64,000 nucleotides of DNA from Chloroflexus islandicus. GTDB lineage: Bacteria > Chloroflexota > Chloroflexia > Chloroflexales > Chloroflexaceae. The stretch lies in contig NZ_LWQS01000125.1 of NCBI RefSeq assembly GCF_001650695.1, positions 1-64,000 on the forward strand. Reading direction: 5' to 3'. Of the stretch, positions 55,675 to 64,000 are shown piece by piece; the stretch's first letter is position 1; each line of letters starts with the position of its first letter. A model generated the notes under the pieces. The model had not been told where the DNA came from, ran no database searches, and saw only the letters and a list, made by a program, of their open reading frames with translations. The position numbers and the translations under genes are program-made.

Positions 55675-56598
55675 TCATGCGCCAACCGCCAACTCGAGCG
55701 GCAACCGCTCATCGATCCAGTAGCGCAAACTGGGATAGCGCAGCTCAATGCCCAGATCGTGGCGCATACGGGCATTGCTCAAGCGGACAGATGAAGTCAA
55801 GGCGCCAACGACCGAGCGGTCGAGGCCGGCGCGCAGGCCGACGTTGGGATCAAACGTGCGCGGCGGCAGCATACCGAGCCGGCGGCGCACCTCGCTGACA
55901 ATCTCGATCAAGCGGAGCGGCTCATCGTCGCCGACATTATAAATTGCGCCAATCTGGCCAACTTCGGGGACCCGGATCAGCACTTCCAGCGCATCATCAA
56001 TATGAATATGCGGCACAAAGTTGCGCCCGCTGCCATAAATCGTCAACTGGCCGCTAGCAATCGCCTCGAGCGGATCGCGGTCAGGGCCATACACTGTTGC
56101 CATACGTAAAATCATCGCTGGGAAGCGGTGAGCGCGCACGGCTTGCAAGATGGTCTGCTCGGCGGCGGCAAGGATCGTGCCGAGAGGATACGAGGGCGCG
56201 ATGGGGCTGTCTTCATCCACCCAGTGCTCGCCGTGATCGCCATACGGGGCGACGTTAGAGGCCCAAATGTAGGTGCGCACCGTGCGCGCGCGCACCGACA
56301 TCGCGATCAGATGCTGGTTGCCATCGACGTAGAGGGAACGGAGTAATGCCGAACCATCGATCGGCATGCGGTTGGTGAGGTTGTAGACGACCTCAATCTC
56401 ATCGGTGACGCCATCAATGGTTTCGGGGCGGGTGAGGTCGCCGATCCAGACCGCCATACCGCGAGCGGCGAGGCGTTCAACCACCGGATCTTCGGCGCTG
56501 TAGACAAGACCGCGCACACGGTGGCCAGCAGCGAGGAGTCGCGCGGCCAGTCGCGAGCCGATGTATCCCGCTGCGCCGGCAATCAGATAATTCGTCAT
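55675..56598 (-). CDS. NAD-dependent epimerase/dehydratase (extended SDR)
   Basis: 307 residues; GAGGTGACCT before the ATG. N-terminal Rossmann G-A-A-G-Y-I-G (8-14), G-D-L near 53, a Y-P-L-G-T segment where extended SDRs have Y-x-x-x-K (Lys replaced), R-M-A-T-V-Y-G-P and H-I-D-D-A. The altered catalytic motif suggests an NAD(P)-binding protein of atypical SDR type, e.g. acting on nucleotide sugars or quinone-like ligands; no substrate can be named. Confidence 0.83.
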   Translation of the reverse strand: MTNYLIAGAAGYIGSRLAARLLAAGHRVRGLVYSAEDPVVERLAARGMAVWIGDLTRPETIDGVTDEIEVVYNLTNRMPIDGSALLRSLYVDGNQHLIAMSVRARTVRTYIWASNVAPYGDHGEHWVDEDSPIAPSYPLGTILAAAEQTILQAVRAHRFPAMILRMATVYGPDRDPLEAIASGQLTIYGSGRNFVPHIHIDDALEVLIRVPEVGQIGAIYNVGDDEPLRLIEIVSEVRRRLGMLPPRTFDPNVGLRAGLDRSVVGALTSSVRLSNARMRHDLGIELRYPSLRYWIDERLPLELAVGA

Positions 56599-56782
56599 AG
56601 GTCACCTCGTCGTGTGGGGGCGGGTGACTGCCCTGACACCGCCCGACTGTTAAAGCAGGCTGCACATCGGCAAAAGCGGTGCTTGTCTGTGTAGGTGCAG
56701 CAGGTTACTGCTCATTGTAACACCCTCTGAGCGTAGTTGCCAGCGGAAATTTACCTGACAAACGGTGGGCAAATGGTGAATA

Positions 56783-56806
56783 GGGGGCGACGCATCCGTC
56801 ACCCCC
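56783..56806 (-). terminator. Terminator-like hairpin after malate synthase
   Basis: GGGGG-x-GACG / CGTC-x-CCCCC; on the minus-strand RNA the odd pair is a U-G wobble. 25 bases after the stop codon of malate synthase. The surrounding 56599-56830 gap holds nothing else recognised. Confidence 0.55.
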
Positions 56807-56830
56807 TCCAGCATTGCCTCCCATTCAAGA

Positions 56831-58429
56831 TTACGGAATCCGTTCGTAGGCCGGCAAGGTCAAGAATTCGACAAAATTGGGGTCGGTCGTGATCTCATCA
56901 AACAGTTCGGCGGCCTCTTCGTAACGGCCATCGTCGTAAGCCGGCCCCAGAATCTCGCGCACTTTGGCCAGCTCTTCGGGCAACATCTGGCGGAAGAGTT
57001 CAACCGTCACCTTGCGGCCATCGTTGAGCACGCCCTTTGGACTGCGAATCCACTGCCAGATCTGGGCGCGCGAAATTTCGGCGGTGGCGGCGTCTTCCAT
57101 CAGATTAAACACGGGCACGCAGCCGTTGCCAGCCAGCCATGCGCCGAGGTACTGGATGCCGACGTTGATATTCAACCGCATCCCCTGCTCGGTGATCGGT
57201 TCGCTGGGGCCAAACGCGAGCAGGTCAGCGGCAGTGACTTGCACATCGTCGCGCTGGCGGCTAATCTGGTTGGGGGTTGGCATCAGGCGGTCGAAGACCT
57301 CCATCGCCACCGGCACCAGACCGGGGTGAGCTACCCACGTGCCATCGTGGCCGTCGTTCGCCTCCCGCTCCTTATCGGCGCGCACCTTAGCCAGCGCCGC
57401 TTCATTCGCCACTGGGTCATTCTTGATCGGAATCTGCGCCGCCATACCACCCATCGCATGCGCGCCGCGGCGGTGGCAGGTCTTGATCGCCAGCAACGAG
57501 TACGAACGCATAAAGTGGGTCGTCATCGTCACCAACGCCCGGTCAGCAAGGCAGAAGTTGGGATCGTTGCGGAACTTCTTAATGCACGAGAAGATATAAT
57601 CCCACCGTCCGCAGTTGAGGCCGGCAGAGTGCTCGCGCAGCTCGTAGAGGATTTCATCCATCTCAAATGCGGCGAGGATGGTCTCGATCAGCACGGTGGC
57701 CTTGATCGTGCCGCGGGGAATGCCGCGCAGCTCTTGCGCCAGCACAAAGATGTCGTTCCACAACCGCGCCTCAAGGTGGCTCTCCATCTTCGGCAGGTAG
57801 AAGTACGGGCCGCCTTGCACATCAATCGCGGTTTGGACATTGTGGAAGAAATAGAGGCCGAAATCGAAGATCGACCCCGACATCGGCTCGCCGTCAACCA
57901 GCACATGCTTCTCGTTGAGATGCCAGCCGCGCGGGCGCACGAACAAGATGGCGGGATTGGGATTGAGGGCGTAGTATTTGCCTTCGGGACTCGTGTAGGT
58001 GATCGTGCGGCGAAGCGCATCGCGCAGGTTGATCTGGCCTTCGATCTGATTTTGCCACGTGGGAGTATTGGCATCCTCGAAGTCGGCCATAAAGACCTTC
58101 GCGCCCGAATTGAGCGCATTAATGACCATTTTGCGGTCAACCGGCCCGGTAATCTCAACCCGGCGGTCGTTGAGCTGAGGCGGGAAGGGCGCGATCGTCC
58201 AGTCGCTCTCGCGGATGTGAGCCGTTTCGGGGAGGAAATCGGGCCGTTCACCGGCATCGAGCGCGCGCTGGCGCTCGGCGCGGCGGGCCAGCAGCTCAAG
58301 CCGGCGCGCGTTAAAGCGGCGATGCAGAGTCGCGAGAAATTCCAGTGCTTCCGGGGTCAGAATCTCGGCATATTCGGGTGTGATCGGGGCGGTGATCGTC
58401 ACTCCGGCAGGGAGTTGGGGGGCGGTCAT
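56831..58429 (-). CDS. aceB: Malate synthase A
   Basis: 532 residues; AAAGGAGGG before the ATG at 58429. Typical malate synthase A order: [45 protein letters not shown] (Arg/Glu active-site region), [12 protein letters not shown] and G-M-A-A-Q-I-P-I-K. It condenses glyoxylate with acetyl-CoA to malate (glyoxylate bypass). No isocitrate lyase adjacent. Promoter and a palindrome are visible upstream. Confidence 0.96.
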   Translation of the reverse strand: MTAPQLPAGVTITAPITPEYAEILTPEALEFLATLHRRFNARRLELLARRAERQRALDAGERPDFLPETAHIRESDWTIAPFPPQLNDRRVEITGPVDRKMVINALNSGAKVFMADFEDANTPTWQNQIEGQINLRDALRRTITYTSPEGKYYALNPNPAILFVRPRGWHLNEKHVLVDGEPMSGSIFDFGLYFFHNVQTAIDVQGGPYFYLPKMESHLEARLWNDIFVLAQELRGIPRGTIKATVLIETILAAFEMDEILYELREHSAGLNCGRWDYIFSCIKKFRNDPNFCLADRALVTMTTHFMRSYSLLAIKTCHRRGAHAMGGMAAQIPIKNDPVANEAALAKVRADKEREANDGHDGTWVAHPGLVPVAMEVFDRLMPTPNQISRQRDDVQVTAADLLAFGPSEPITEQGMRLNINVGIQYLGAWLAGNGCVPVFNLMEDAATAEISRAQIWQWIRSPKGVLNDGRKVTVELFRQMLPEELAKVREILGPAYDDGRYEEAAELFDEITTDPNFVEFLTLPAYERIP

Positions 58430-58449
58430 GCAACCCTCCTTTCATCATG

Positions 58450-58502
58450 CGGAAACAATTTCCGTGGACTATTATACCAGAAAAGCGGCTGTGGGCTGTC
58501 AA
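58450..58502 (-). promoter_or_regulatory. Promoter and palindromic operator of malate synthase
   Basis: On the minus strand TTGACA (58502-58497), a 20-base spacer and extended -10 TGG-TATAAT (58476-58471). The perfect palindrome CGGAAA-TTG-TTTCCG (58464-58450) covers the predicted start site, a likely repressor position. The binding protein is unknown. Confidence 0.55.
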
Positions 58503-58534
58503 CACTGCGGTAACACATCCTCTACGCCTTTGCA

Positions 58535-59120
58535 TTACGCCCTCACCCCCGGCCTTCGCTCCCACCTGACGGCGGGAGAGGGGAGCCGCTGGATGGGGGG
58601 AATAGCCACAAAAAGCCGCAAAACTCACAAACATATTGTTGTGGCGCTTGGGTCGCTTGTGGCTATAATCTCCCCTCTCTCAGCGGGTTTTCCAAGGGCG
58701 GACAGAACGTATAAGCTTAGATACGGTTAATAGCTTTGAGATGTGCCGTTTCGCCCTCACCTCGGCCCCTCTCCCATGCTAGCGAGTGAGGGGATGGGGG
58801 TGAGGGATCACCCCTCCTCCGCGGGGGAGGGGTTGGGTGTGGGGGCAACGCCAAGGCGCAAACATCCTGTTGTGGGGCGCTTAAAGCGTGTCTGGCCCTT
58901 TCCCCTAGCACGGGGGAAGGGTGGGGGCAAGGGCAAAGGCGTTCCGCCCTCACCCCCGGCCCCTGTCCCATCTGACGGCGGGAGAGGGGGAGCTGCGTGC
59001 ATTGCGGGACAGGCATCGTCGAGCAGGAACCGTCGCGCCTCTCACCCGCGCCAGTGGGTGAGGGTGAGGGAACACCCCTCCCCCAGCGGGGGAGGGGCCG
59101 GGGGTGGGGGTAAATAACAA
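58535..59120. repeat. Block of GC-rich palindromic repeats
   Basis: Alternating CCCTCACCCCC..., CTCTCCC / GGGAGAGGGG and GGGGGTGAGG arms in several overlapping versions, related to those at 1-385 and 32200-33190. No gene seen between malate synthase and Uma2; frames across it are repeat translations. Confidence 0.75.
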
Positions 59121-59205
59121 GTACCAATAGCCACGAAGAGCGCAAAAGGATACTGTCCATTCTATGAGTTTTGCGTCCCTTCGTGGCTATTCCCGCCCCC
59201 CACCC

Positions 59206-59234
59206 TTGCACGATAGACGCAAACATAGTATAAT
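59206..59234 (+). promoter_or_regulatory. Sigma-70-type promoter of the Uma2 gene
   Basis: TTGCAC (59206-59211), 17-base spacer, TATAAT (59229-59234). Transcription would begin near 59241, 24 bases before the start codon. Confidence 0.7.
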
Positions 59235-59264
59235 CAAACAAATGTTCGTATGAGGAGGTGGATG

Positions 59265-59927
59265 ATGACCAGCCAGCCGGTTGCTGCCACGCCAATCGTC
59301 TACCCCGATAGTGACGGGATGCCAATGGCAGATAATACCAAGCAATTTCGCGCCATCGTCACCATTCAGGGGAATCTCGACGCGCTGTTTCGCGAGCGGT
59401 CTGATGTGTTTGTCGCTGGCGATCTGCTCTGGTACCCGGTGGAAGGCCGGCCCGACATCCGCCGCGCGCCGGATGTGATGGTTGTCTTTGGCCGGCCCAA
59501 AGGTGACCGCGGCTCGTACCGCCAATGGGAAGAGGATAACATCGCGCCCCACGTGGTGTTTGAGGTGTTGTCGCCAGTGAATACCCTTACCGAGATGGCG
59601 GCCAAGTTGGAATTTTACGACATCTACGGGGTCGAAGAGTACTATCTGTACGATCCTGACACTGGCGATATGAGCGGCTGGCAGCGGATCGATGGCCGGT
59701 TGCGGGTCATTCCCGAACTCGATGGCTGGATCAGCCCGCGGCTAGGGGTGAAGTTTAGCCGCACCGCCGATGGCATCCAGATGTATTGGCCCGATGGGCG
59801 GCCATTTGTCAGTTTTGTCGAGTTGCAGGCCCAAGCCGAGCAAGAGCGCCAACGCGCCGAGCAAGAGCGCCAACGCGCCGAACGGCTCGCGGCGCGCCTG
59901 CGCGAGTTGGGCATCGATCCAGAATGA
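59265..59927 (+). CDS. Uma2 family (DUF820) putative restriction-endonuclease-fold protein
   Basis: 220 residues from the ATG at 59265, six bases after AGGAGG; ATGs at 59250 and 59262 are too close to or upstream of that site. PD-(D/E)xK-like motifs of the Uma2 family: R-A-P-D-V-M-V-V-F, P-H-V-V-F-E-V-L-S-P, K-L-E-F-Y and Y-G-V-E-E-Y-Y-L-Y-D-P. The C-terminus is a coiled coil with a duplicated Q-E-R-Q-R-A-E unit. Uma2 genes are numerous in cyanobacteria and Chloroflexota and their role is unclear. It stands alone, with its own promoter, right after a repeat block. Confidence 0.85.
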   Translation: MTSQPVAATPIVYPDSDGMPMADNTKQFRAIVTIQGNLDALFRERSDVFVAGDLLWYPVEGRPDIRRAPDVMVVFGRPKGDRGSYRQWEEDNIAPHVVFEVLSPVNTLTEMAAKLEFYDIYGVEEYYLYDPDTGDMSGWQRIDGRLRVIPELDGWISPRLGVKFSRTADGIQMYWPDGRPFVSFVELQAQAEQERQRAEQERQRAERLAARLRELGIDPE

Positions 59928-60006
59928 CGGCGTTGCGACCTCCTTCGCGCACCAGCACCGAAAACCGAGTACAATAAGGGCAAGGTGACGTTGCGTGAGG
60001 AAGTCT

Positions 60007-61461
60007 ATGCCTGAATATATCGCCACGATCGGCCTTGAGATCCATGCCCATGTGCTGACCGCCTCGAAAATGTTTGACGGTTGCAGCACCGATTACGCTG
60101 GCGCGCCACCCAATACCCGCGTCTCGGTGGTAAGCCTTGGCTTGCCCGGCGCGCTGCCTGTACTCAATGCCCGCGCCGTCGAACTGGCCGCACTGTGCGG
60201 GTTGGCGCTGGGTTGCCGGGTCAACGAACGCTCGATCTTCGCCCGTAAGTCATACCCCTATCCCGACTTGCCCAAAGGTTTTCAGATTACCCAATACGAT
60301 GAGCCGCTGTGCAGTGACGGCGCGATCGAAATTCGCACCGCCGCCGGTGAAGTGCGCCGGATCGGGATCGAACGGCTCCATATCGAAGAGGATACCGGTC
60401 GCTTGGTGCATAGTCCCGACGGCGCATCGTTGATTGACTACAACCGCAGCGGGATGCCGTTGATGGAAATTGTCACCCGCCCCGATATCCGCACGCCTGA
60501 AGAGGCCCGCTTGACCTTTGAGAAGATCCGCCAGATTTTGGTTTGGATCGGGGCCAACAGCGGCAATCTCGAAGAGGGGGCCTTGCGCTGCGACGCGAAT
60601 GTCAGTGTGCGTCCGGTTGGCACGGATCGGTTCGGCGCCAAGGTCGAGATCAAGAACATCAACTCGTTCCGCTTCGTCGAGCGGGCGCTGGCGTATGAGA
60701 TCGAGCGGCAAATTCGCGTGCTCGAATCCGGTGGCGTGGTTGAGCAAGAGACGCGCGGCTGGCGCGAGGATTTGGGCCGCACCGAGGGCCAGCGCTCGAA
60801 AGAGTATGCCCACGACTACCGCTACTTCCCTGAACCGGATATTCCGCCGTTGGTGCTGGCGCCAGAATGGATCGCCGCTCGCAAGGCTGAGTTGCCCGAA
60901 TTGCCTGACGCGCGCCGCGCTCGGCTAATGGCGACCCACGGATTGTCATGGCAAGACGCCGATTTGCTCACCCAAGAGCGGGCGATTGCCGATTATTACG
61001 AAGCGGCGGTCGCGACGGTCAATCGGCCCGATGGGGCGAAGGAAGTGGCAAACTGGGTGCTGAACGAAGGCTTTCGGTTGTTGAAAGATCGCGGCGAGCC
61101 AGCGACGGCGTTGATCGACCGTATGCCGGTGAACCGGCTGGCGACGTTGATTGATCTGGTGCAAACCGGGACGATTACGCGCGCGGTGGCCAAGCAACTG
61201 TTTGAAGAAGTGTTCGCGACCGGGGCTGATCCGGCGGCGCTGGTGGCCGAGCGGGGCCTGACCCAGATTAGCGATGACGGTGCGTTGTTGGCGGCAGTGC
61301 GGGCCGCGCTGGCTGATGAGAAGGCGGCCAAAGCGATTGCCGAGTACCGCAAAGGGAAAGCGACCGCCATTCAATTTCTGGTCGGGATGGTGATGCGGGC
61401 CACGAAGGGGCAGGCCAACGCGCAGCGGGTGCGTGAATTGTTAGAGGCGGAACTCGGATGA
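60007..61461 (+). CDS. gatB: Aspartyl/glutamyl-tRNA amidotransferase subunit B
   Basis: 484 residues from the ATG at 60007, after GAGGAAG; the GTG at 59995 lies ahead of that site. G-L-E-I-H-A-H-V-L-T, R-K-S-Y-P-Y-P-D-L-P-K-G-F-Q-I-T-Q, H-I-E-E-D-T-G, L-I-D-Y-N-R-S-G-M-P-L-M-E-I-V and R-C-D-A-N-V-S-V-R are diagnostic. The C-terminal YqeY-like domain binds tRNA. GatB with GatA and GatC converts Glu-tRNA(Gln) or Asp-tRNA(Asn) to the amidated form. gatA and gatC are not in the window. Confidence 0.97.
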   Translation: MPEYIATIGLEIHAHVLTASKMFDGCSTDYAGAPPNTRVSVVSLGLPGALPVLNARAVELAALCGLALGCRVNERSIFARKSYPYPDLPKGFQITQYDEPLCSDGAIEIRTAAGEVRRIGIERLHIEEDTGRLVHSPDGASLIDYNRSGMPLMEIVTRPDIRTPEEARLTFEKIRQILVWIGANSGNLEEGALRCDANVSVRPVGTDRFGAKVEIKNINSFRFVERALAYEIERQIRVLESGGVVEQETRGWREDLGRTEGQRSKEYAHDYRYFPEPDIPPLVLAPEWIAARKAELPELPDARRARLMATHGLSWQDADLLTQERAIADYYEAAVATVNRPDGAKEVANWVLNEGFRLLKDRGEPATALIDRMPVNRLATLIDLVQTGTITRAVAKQLFEEVFATGADPAALVAERGLTQISDDGALLAAVRAALADEKAAKAIAEYRKGKATAIQFLVGMVMRATKGQANAQRVRELLEAELG

Positions 61462-62495
61462 CGCTGACAGGGGATGAGTCAACCACGCTGAACCCGCTCA
61501 CGTTGCTCGAGTCGGCGCGTGAGAAGTATACGCTGGCGCGCGCTCGCCGTGAGGTGCCTGAATTGGCGTTGCTCAGTATTCACGGCGCGATCGAAGATGC
61601 GTTGCGCGCCCACCTGTTGCGCATCAATTCACCGGCGGCGCTCGGCCCGTTTGCCGGCGTACTGGCTGCGATGCAGGCTCTTGAGCGAGTGCCGCTCAGC
61701 GCCGAAGAGGTGGATGCGGTACAGCGCCTGCACCGGTTGCGCGGGCGGATTGCCCGCGGTGAACATCTGGCCGTCACCGGCGAGACGCTGGCCGCCTATC
61801 AGCGTCTCGCCGTCATGCTGTTGCCGCGCTATGGCGTGCAGGCACTGCCTACAACCGAAACGGAACGACCTCGCCCACGTCCAACCCAACCGATGCGCGC
61901 GCAGACCGCCTTGCCCGATGATGAACCGGTGCGGGTGCGGTTGCGCGACCGCCATACCGCGTATGATGAAGAGCGCCGTATTCGTGCTCTGGGCAATCGC
62001 GCGTTTGATGAAGAGACGTCGCGCGGGCCATTAGTGCCGGGCTGGGTCGCGCCAACCCTGATTATCGTCAGCATTTTTGTGATCGGCTTAGCAATCGCTC
62101 TCAGCCTGCAAAGCCCAGCGCCAGCCGTTGTACCGACGGCGCCGGCAGGCAACCCCTCGCCGGCGCCAACCGAGTTGGCGGCGACAGCCCCACCGGCGAT
62201 CACTTCCCCTGAACCGGCGACGACGGTAGTGACGGAACCGGCGGCGACGGCTGTACCATTGCCATCGCCGGAAGGGTTGGCAATTGGGCGCACAGCGATC
62301 GTCAGCGCCGAGATTCCGGCGCTCAATGTGCGCGCCCTGCCGAGTATCGCCTCCGTCATTACGCTGGTGCTAGCGCCGGGGACGCAGGTCGAAATCATCG
62401 GCGGCCCGGTCGAGGCCGAGGGCCGGGTGTGGTGGCAGGTGCGCAGCGCTGGGATTGAAGGCTGGTGCGCCGGCGATTTCTTACTGCCGCAGTGA
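61458..62495 (+). CDS. Membrane protein with C-terminal SH3b domain
   Basis: 345 residues, ATG inside the gatB stop (ATGA overlap). A helical cytoplasmic N-terminus (1-135, A-I-E-D-A-L-R-A-H-L-L, perhaps HEPN-like) leads to an Arg/Pro-rich stretch and one membrane span (about 195-213). A Pro/Ala/Thr linker and a bacterial SH3 domain (about 285-345: L-N-V-R-A-L-P-S-I-A-S-V, W-W-Q-V-R-S-A-G-I-E-G-W) follow. SH3b domains often bind cell-wall or peptide ligands outside the cell. Function unknown; linked to gatB by translation coupling. Confidence 0.8.
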   Translation: MTLTGDESTTLNPLTLLESAREKYTLARARREVPELALLSIHGAIEDALRAHLLRINSPAALGPFAGVLAAMQALERVPLSAEEVDAVQRLHRLRGRIARGEHLAVTGETLAAYQRLAVMLLPRYGVQALPTTETERPRPRPTQPMRAQTALPDDEPVRVRLRDRHTAYDEERRIRALGNRAFDEETSRGPLVPGWVAPTLIIVSIFVIGLAIALSLQSPAPAVVPTAPAGNPSPAPTELAATAPPAITSPEPATTVVTEPAATAVPLPSPEGLAIGRTAIVSAEIPALNVRALPSIASVITLVLAPGTQVEIIGGPVEAEGRVWWQVRSAGIEGWCAGDFLLPQ

Positions 62496-62619
62496 GACTA
62501 TCACAGACGCTAGATTGATACCTTTGCCACGAGGCTGAGCGCATCACCGATCGAGCGTCAGTTTCCGCGCAGCGCACGGAATGGCGCGTTTGTGGCTATG
62601 CCATTGGTTTGCCCAAATT

Positions 62620-62628
62620 TGCTATAAT
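62620..62628 (+). promoter_or_regulatory. Extended -10 promoter of tRNA-Leu(UAA)
   Basis: TGC-TATAAT, 17 bases ahead of the tRNA. No clear -35. Confidence 0.55.
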
Positions 62629-62645
62629 AGGAAAAACGTGAGTTT

Positions 62646-62731
62646 GCCGGAGTGGCGAAATGGCAAACGCTGCGGTCTTAAAAACCGCTGGGGGAAACCC
62701 CTTACGGGTTCGAGTCCCGTCTCCGGCACCA
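62646..62731 (+). tRNA. tRNA-Leu (anticodon UAA)
   Basis: Acceptor GCCGGAG pairs with CTCCGGC, then A and encoded CCA (62729-62731). Anticodon stem GCGGT / ACCGC with loop CTTAAAA (anticodon TAA). Long class II variable arm (TGGGGGAAACCCCTTA) and T-arm CGGGTTCGAGTCCCG. It decodes UUA/UUG. Confidence 0.97.
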
Positions 62732-62779
62732 TTTCCCAGTTTAACACCAATCTGTTAAGGGTAAACAGCACATCTGTAT

Positions 62780-63150
62780 GAAGAGCCCGGCCCTAATGGG
62801 CCGGGTTATGCTTGCACAGCTCGCTGTGTGGGCTGATGGCCCTTACCCCCTGCCCCCCTTTCCCATCTTACAGCAGGAGGGGGGAAGCCGCTGGATGGCG
62901 GGCAAGGTCGTGCCGGAGCGGAACACAGCAAAACCCCTCTCTCGCGCCAGTGGGAGAGGGGCTGGGGGAGAGGATCACCCCTCCCCCGCTGGGGTTTACG
63001 AGCGGACAGAACATCTGTCCGGCACCCGGCCCTTCAGGGCCGGGCTAGGGTTACAAAGCCCGCTGCGCGGGCTGATGGCTCACCCTCCGGCCCCGATCCC
63101 CTCTCCCACCTAACGGCAAAAGAAGGGGCTAGGGGTGGGGATCCCAATAA
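62780..63150. repeat. Composite palindromic repeat block
   Basis: Holds a degenerate CCCGGCCC hairpin near 62787, C-rich/G-rich arms, GGACAGAACATCTGTCC (63004-63020), the hairpin CCCGGCCCTTCAGGGCCGGG (63026-63045) and AGCCCGC / GCGGGCT (63058-63074). It is nearly the same series as at 6043-6109. The following 63150-63436 contains no recognised feature. Confidence 0.7.
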
Positions 63151-63436
63151 CCCTCTGCGTCTCTGCGGTAAAAAATTCTCTACACCCCGCTAGGGGGAGG
63201 AGTCTGGTTCTCCTTGCCGGTGGAGGATGGCAAGAGTGGGGGACAGTTTACCGCGAAGGGGCGCTGAGGGTGCAGTAGATGAACCCATTCCAAACCCTTT
63301 GCGACCCTCTGCGTTCTCAGCGTCTTTGCGTTCCATCCTCTGCGCCTTTGCTCGCTTTGCGTCTGAATGGAGACAGCAACGGAGCGCCGAGCGCGCTTTC
63401 GCTAGCGGCCCGCGCTCCGCGGGATGGCTCCCGGCG

Positions 63437-64000
63437 TTACCGCCCCTGTCGCTTCTGATCGATCCGCTGCTCGGCGGCCAGCCGTTCGAGGTCGTAATCG
63501 TGCTGGTCAACAAACCGCATGCCGGCGGCGAGGGTGGGATGCACCGCGTTGATGGCCTGAAACATCAACTGGGCAATCTGGCGGTAGGCGGGGTGGCCTT
63601 GGCGCGCGCTGCGCAGTTCGATCAGATGGTAAGCTTCGCGCAGATTGAGCTTCACCCGCCAGCGGATGCGGAAGGCGAACGGCACTGCGTACTGCGCTTC
63701 ATTGGGGAAGTCGCGTTGCAGGTCGGTCACTAATTTGGCGGCCTGCTCAAGCGCGGCGCGGTACTGCGGCGCAACGCCGATCAGGTCAAGTTCGGGCGGG
63801 GTGACGTAGCCGTGGCTGACGGTAAAGCGCTGCCGTTCTTGGGTCAGCACGCGGTGGCGCTGGAGATCGCGGTAGGCGCCGATGTCGGCCAAGATATCAA
63901 AGGTGTAATACGGCTCCTCGAAGGCGCGACCGGGCCGGTGGAAGCGGCTGGCCCGCTCGCCAACGGCGGCGGCGATGATTGCTTGCCGTTCATGCGCCGG
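63437..64000 (-). CDS. ThyX-like FAD-dependent thymidylate synthase domain protein (partial, 5' end outside window)
   Basis: 188 codons open to the window edge; the N-terminus lies beyond 64000. R-H-R (in D-L-Q-R-H-R) sits in a ThyX-like position, followed by E-R-Q-R-F, and later by N-L-R-E-A-Y-H-L-I-E-L-R-S-A-R-Q-G-H-P-x-Y-R, matching the ThyX helix that contacts dUMP/FAD. The canonical R-H-R-x7-S serine is Arg here. This segment may therefore be a degenerate second domain of a longer protein. ThyX methylates dUMP to dTMP using methylene-THF and FADH2. Confidence 0.75.
   Translation of the reverse strand, partial: PAHERQAIIAAAVGERASRFHRPGRAFEEPYYTFDILADIGAYRDLQRHRVLTQERQRFTVSHGYVTPPELDLIGVAPQYRAALEQAAKLVTDLQRDFPNEAQYAVPFAFRIRWRVKLNLREAYHLIELRSARQGHPAYRQIAQLMFQAINAVHPTLAAGMRFVDQHDYDLERLAAEQRIDQKRQGR

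Noticed and set aside
57239-58513. 424-codon frame opposite malate synthase
   Set aside because: Antisense shadow with low-complexity His/Arg/Leu composition and no motif.

Overview
The window is about 60% GC, densely coded, and carries many GC-rich palindromic intergenic repeats. Gene content points to a member of the Chloroflexota, probably a Chloroflexus/Roseiflexus-type filamentous bacterium. The clues are Thr-Pro-rich cell-surface proteins, several fused multidomain proteins, an ECF sigma/anti-sigma unit of the DUF5667 type, a Ser/Thr kinase with TPRs, a mannose-1-P guanylyltransferase-like protein with a degenerate phosphomannomutase half, PPDK with its regulator, and malate synthase. 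The species assignment is inference. No rRNA, CRISPR array, phage or insertion sequence was recognised. Two leucine tRNAs are present (UAG and UAA anticodons).

Layout. 1-385: palindromic repeats. 386-3946: a plus-strand cluster of DedA, a degenerate histidine kinase, Nudix, a TrmB-like methyltransferase and a YkgJ-like cysteine cluster protein. 4148-4623: structured leader and a small unknown gene. 4721-5792: lrgB and a frameshifted lrgA on the minus strand. 6506-10117: der and glgX. 10920-13661: LOV-domain hybrid histidine kinase. 13758-17773: PfpI/DJ-1 protein, a VWA membrane protein and its small membrane partner. 17828-19879: a RelE/ParE-like domain fused to an SF1 helicase. 20179-24411: ECF sigma factor, its putative anti-sigma factor with a poly-Asp tail, an Asp-rich repeat protein and a decapitated anti-sigma paralogue. 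24508-26646: lipoprotein with two nearly identical BMP domains. 26841-28860: a candidate Cys-codon leader, a terminator and two SPFH genes. 28958-29943: orphan antitoxin and Hsp20. 30118-32135: 2-oxoacid dehydrogenase E1 alpha and beta. 32200-33190: a triplicated 347-bp repeat. 33312-37205: mutS and ribF. 37295-44795 (minus): SDR, adenylate kinase-like, Ser/Thr kinase, lamin-tail protein, sugar nucleotidyltransferase. 44955: tRNA-Leu. 45052-48206: HEAT-S1 protein and AMP ligase. 48514-53537: intein-containing PPDK and its regulatory protein. 53656-58429: hydrolase with a cNMP-binding domain, DUF3054, epimerase, malate synthase. 58535-59120: repeats. 59265-62495: Uma2, gatB, SH3b protein. 62646: tRNA-Leu. 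63437-64000: ThyX-like gene running off the end.

Central carbon metabolism is well represented: PPDK and its regulator, malate synthase, the E1 pair, glycogen debranching and an acyl-CoA ligase. Signalling and envelope genes are the other theme: LOV kinase, degenerate kinase, Ser/Thr kinase, ECF unit, VWA, SPFH and DedA. The most notable observations are the PPDK intein, which sits between the residue the regulator is expected to modify and the catalytic histidine; an attenuator-like leader with three consecutive Cys codons ahead of the SPFH pair; the toxin-helicase fusion; and the poly-Asp ECF region, which contains an eroding duplicate.
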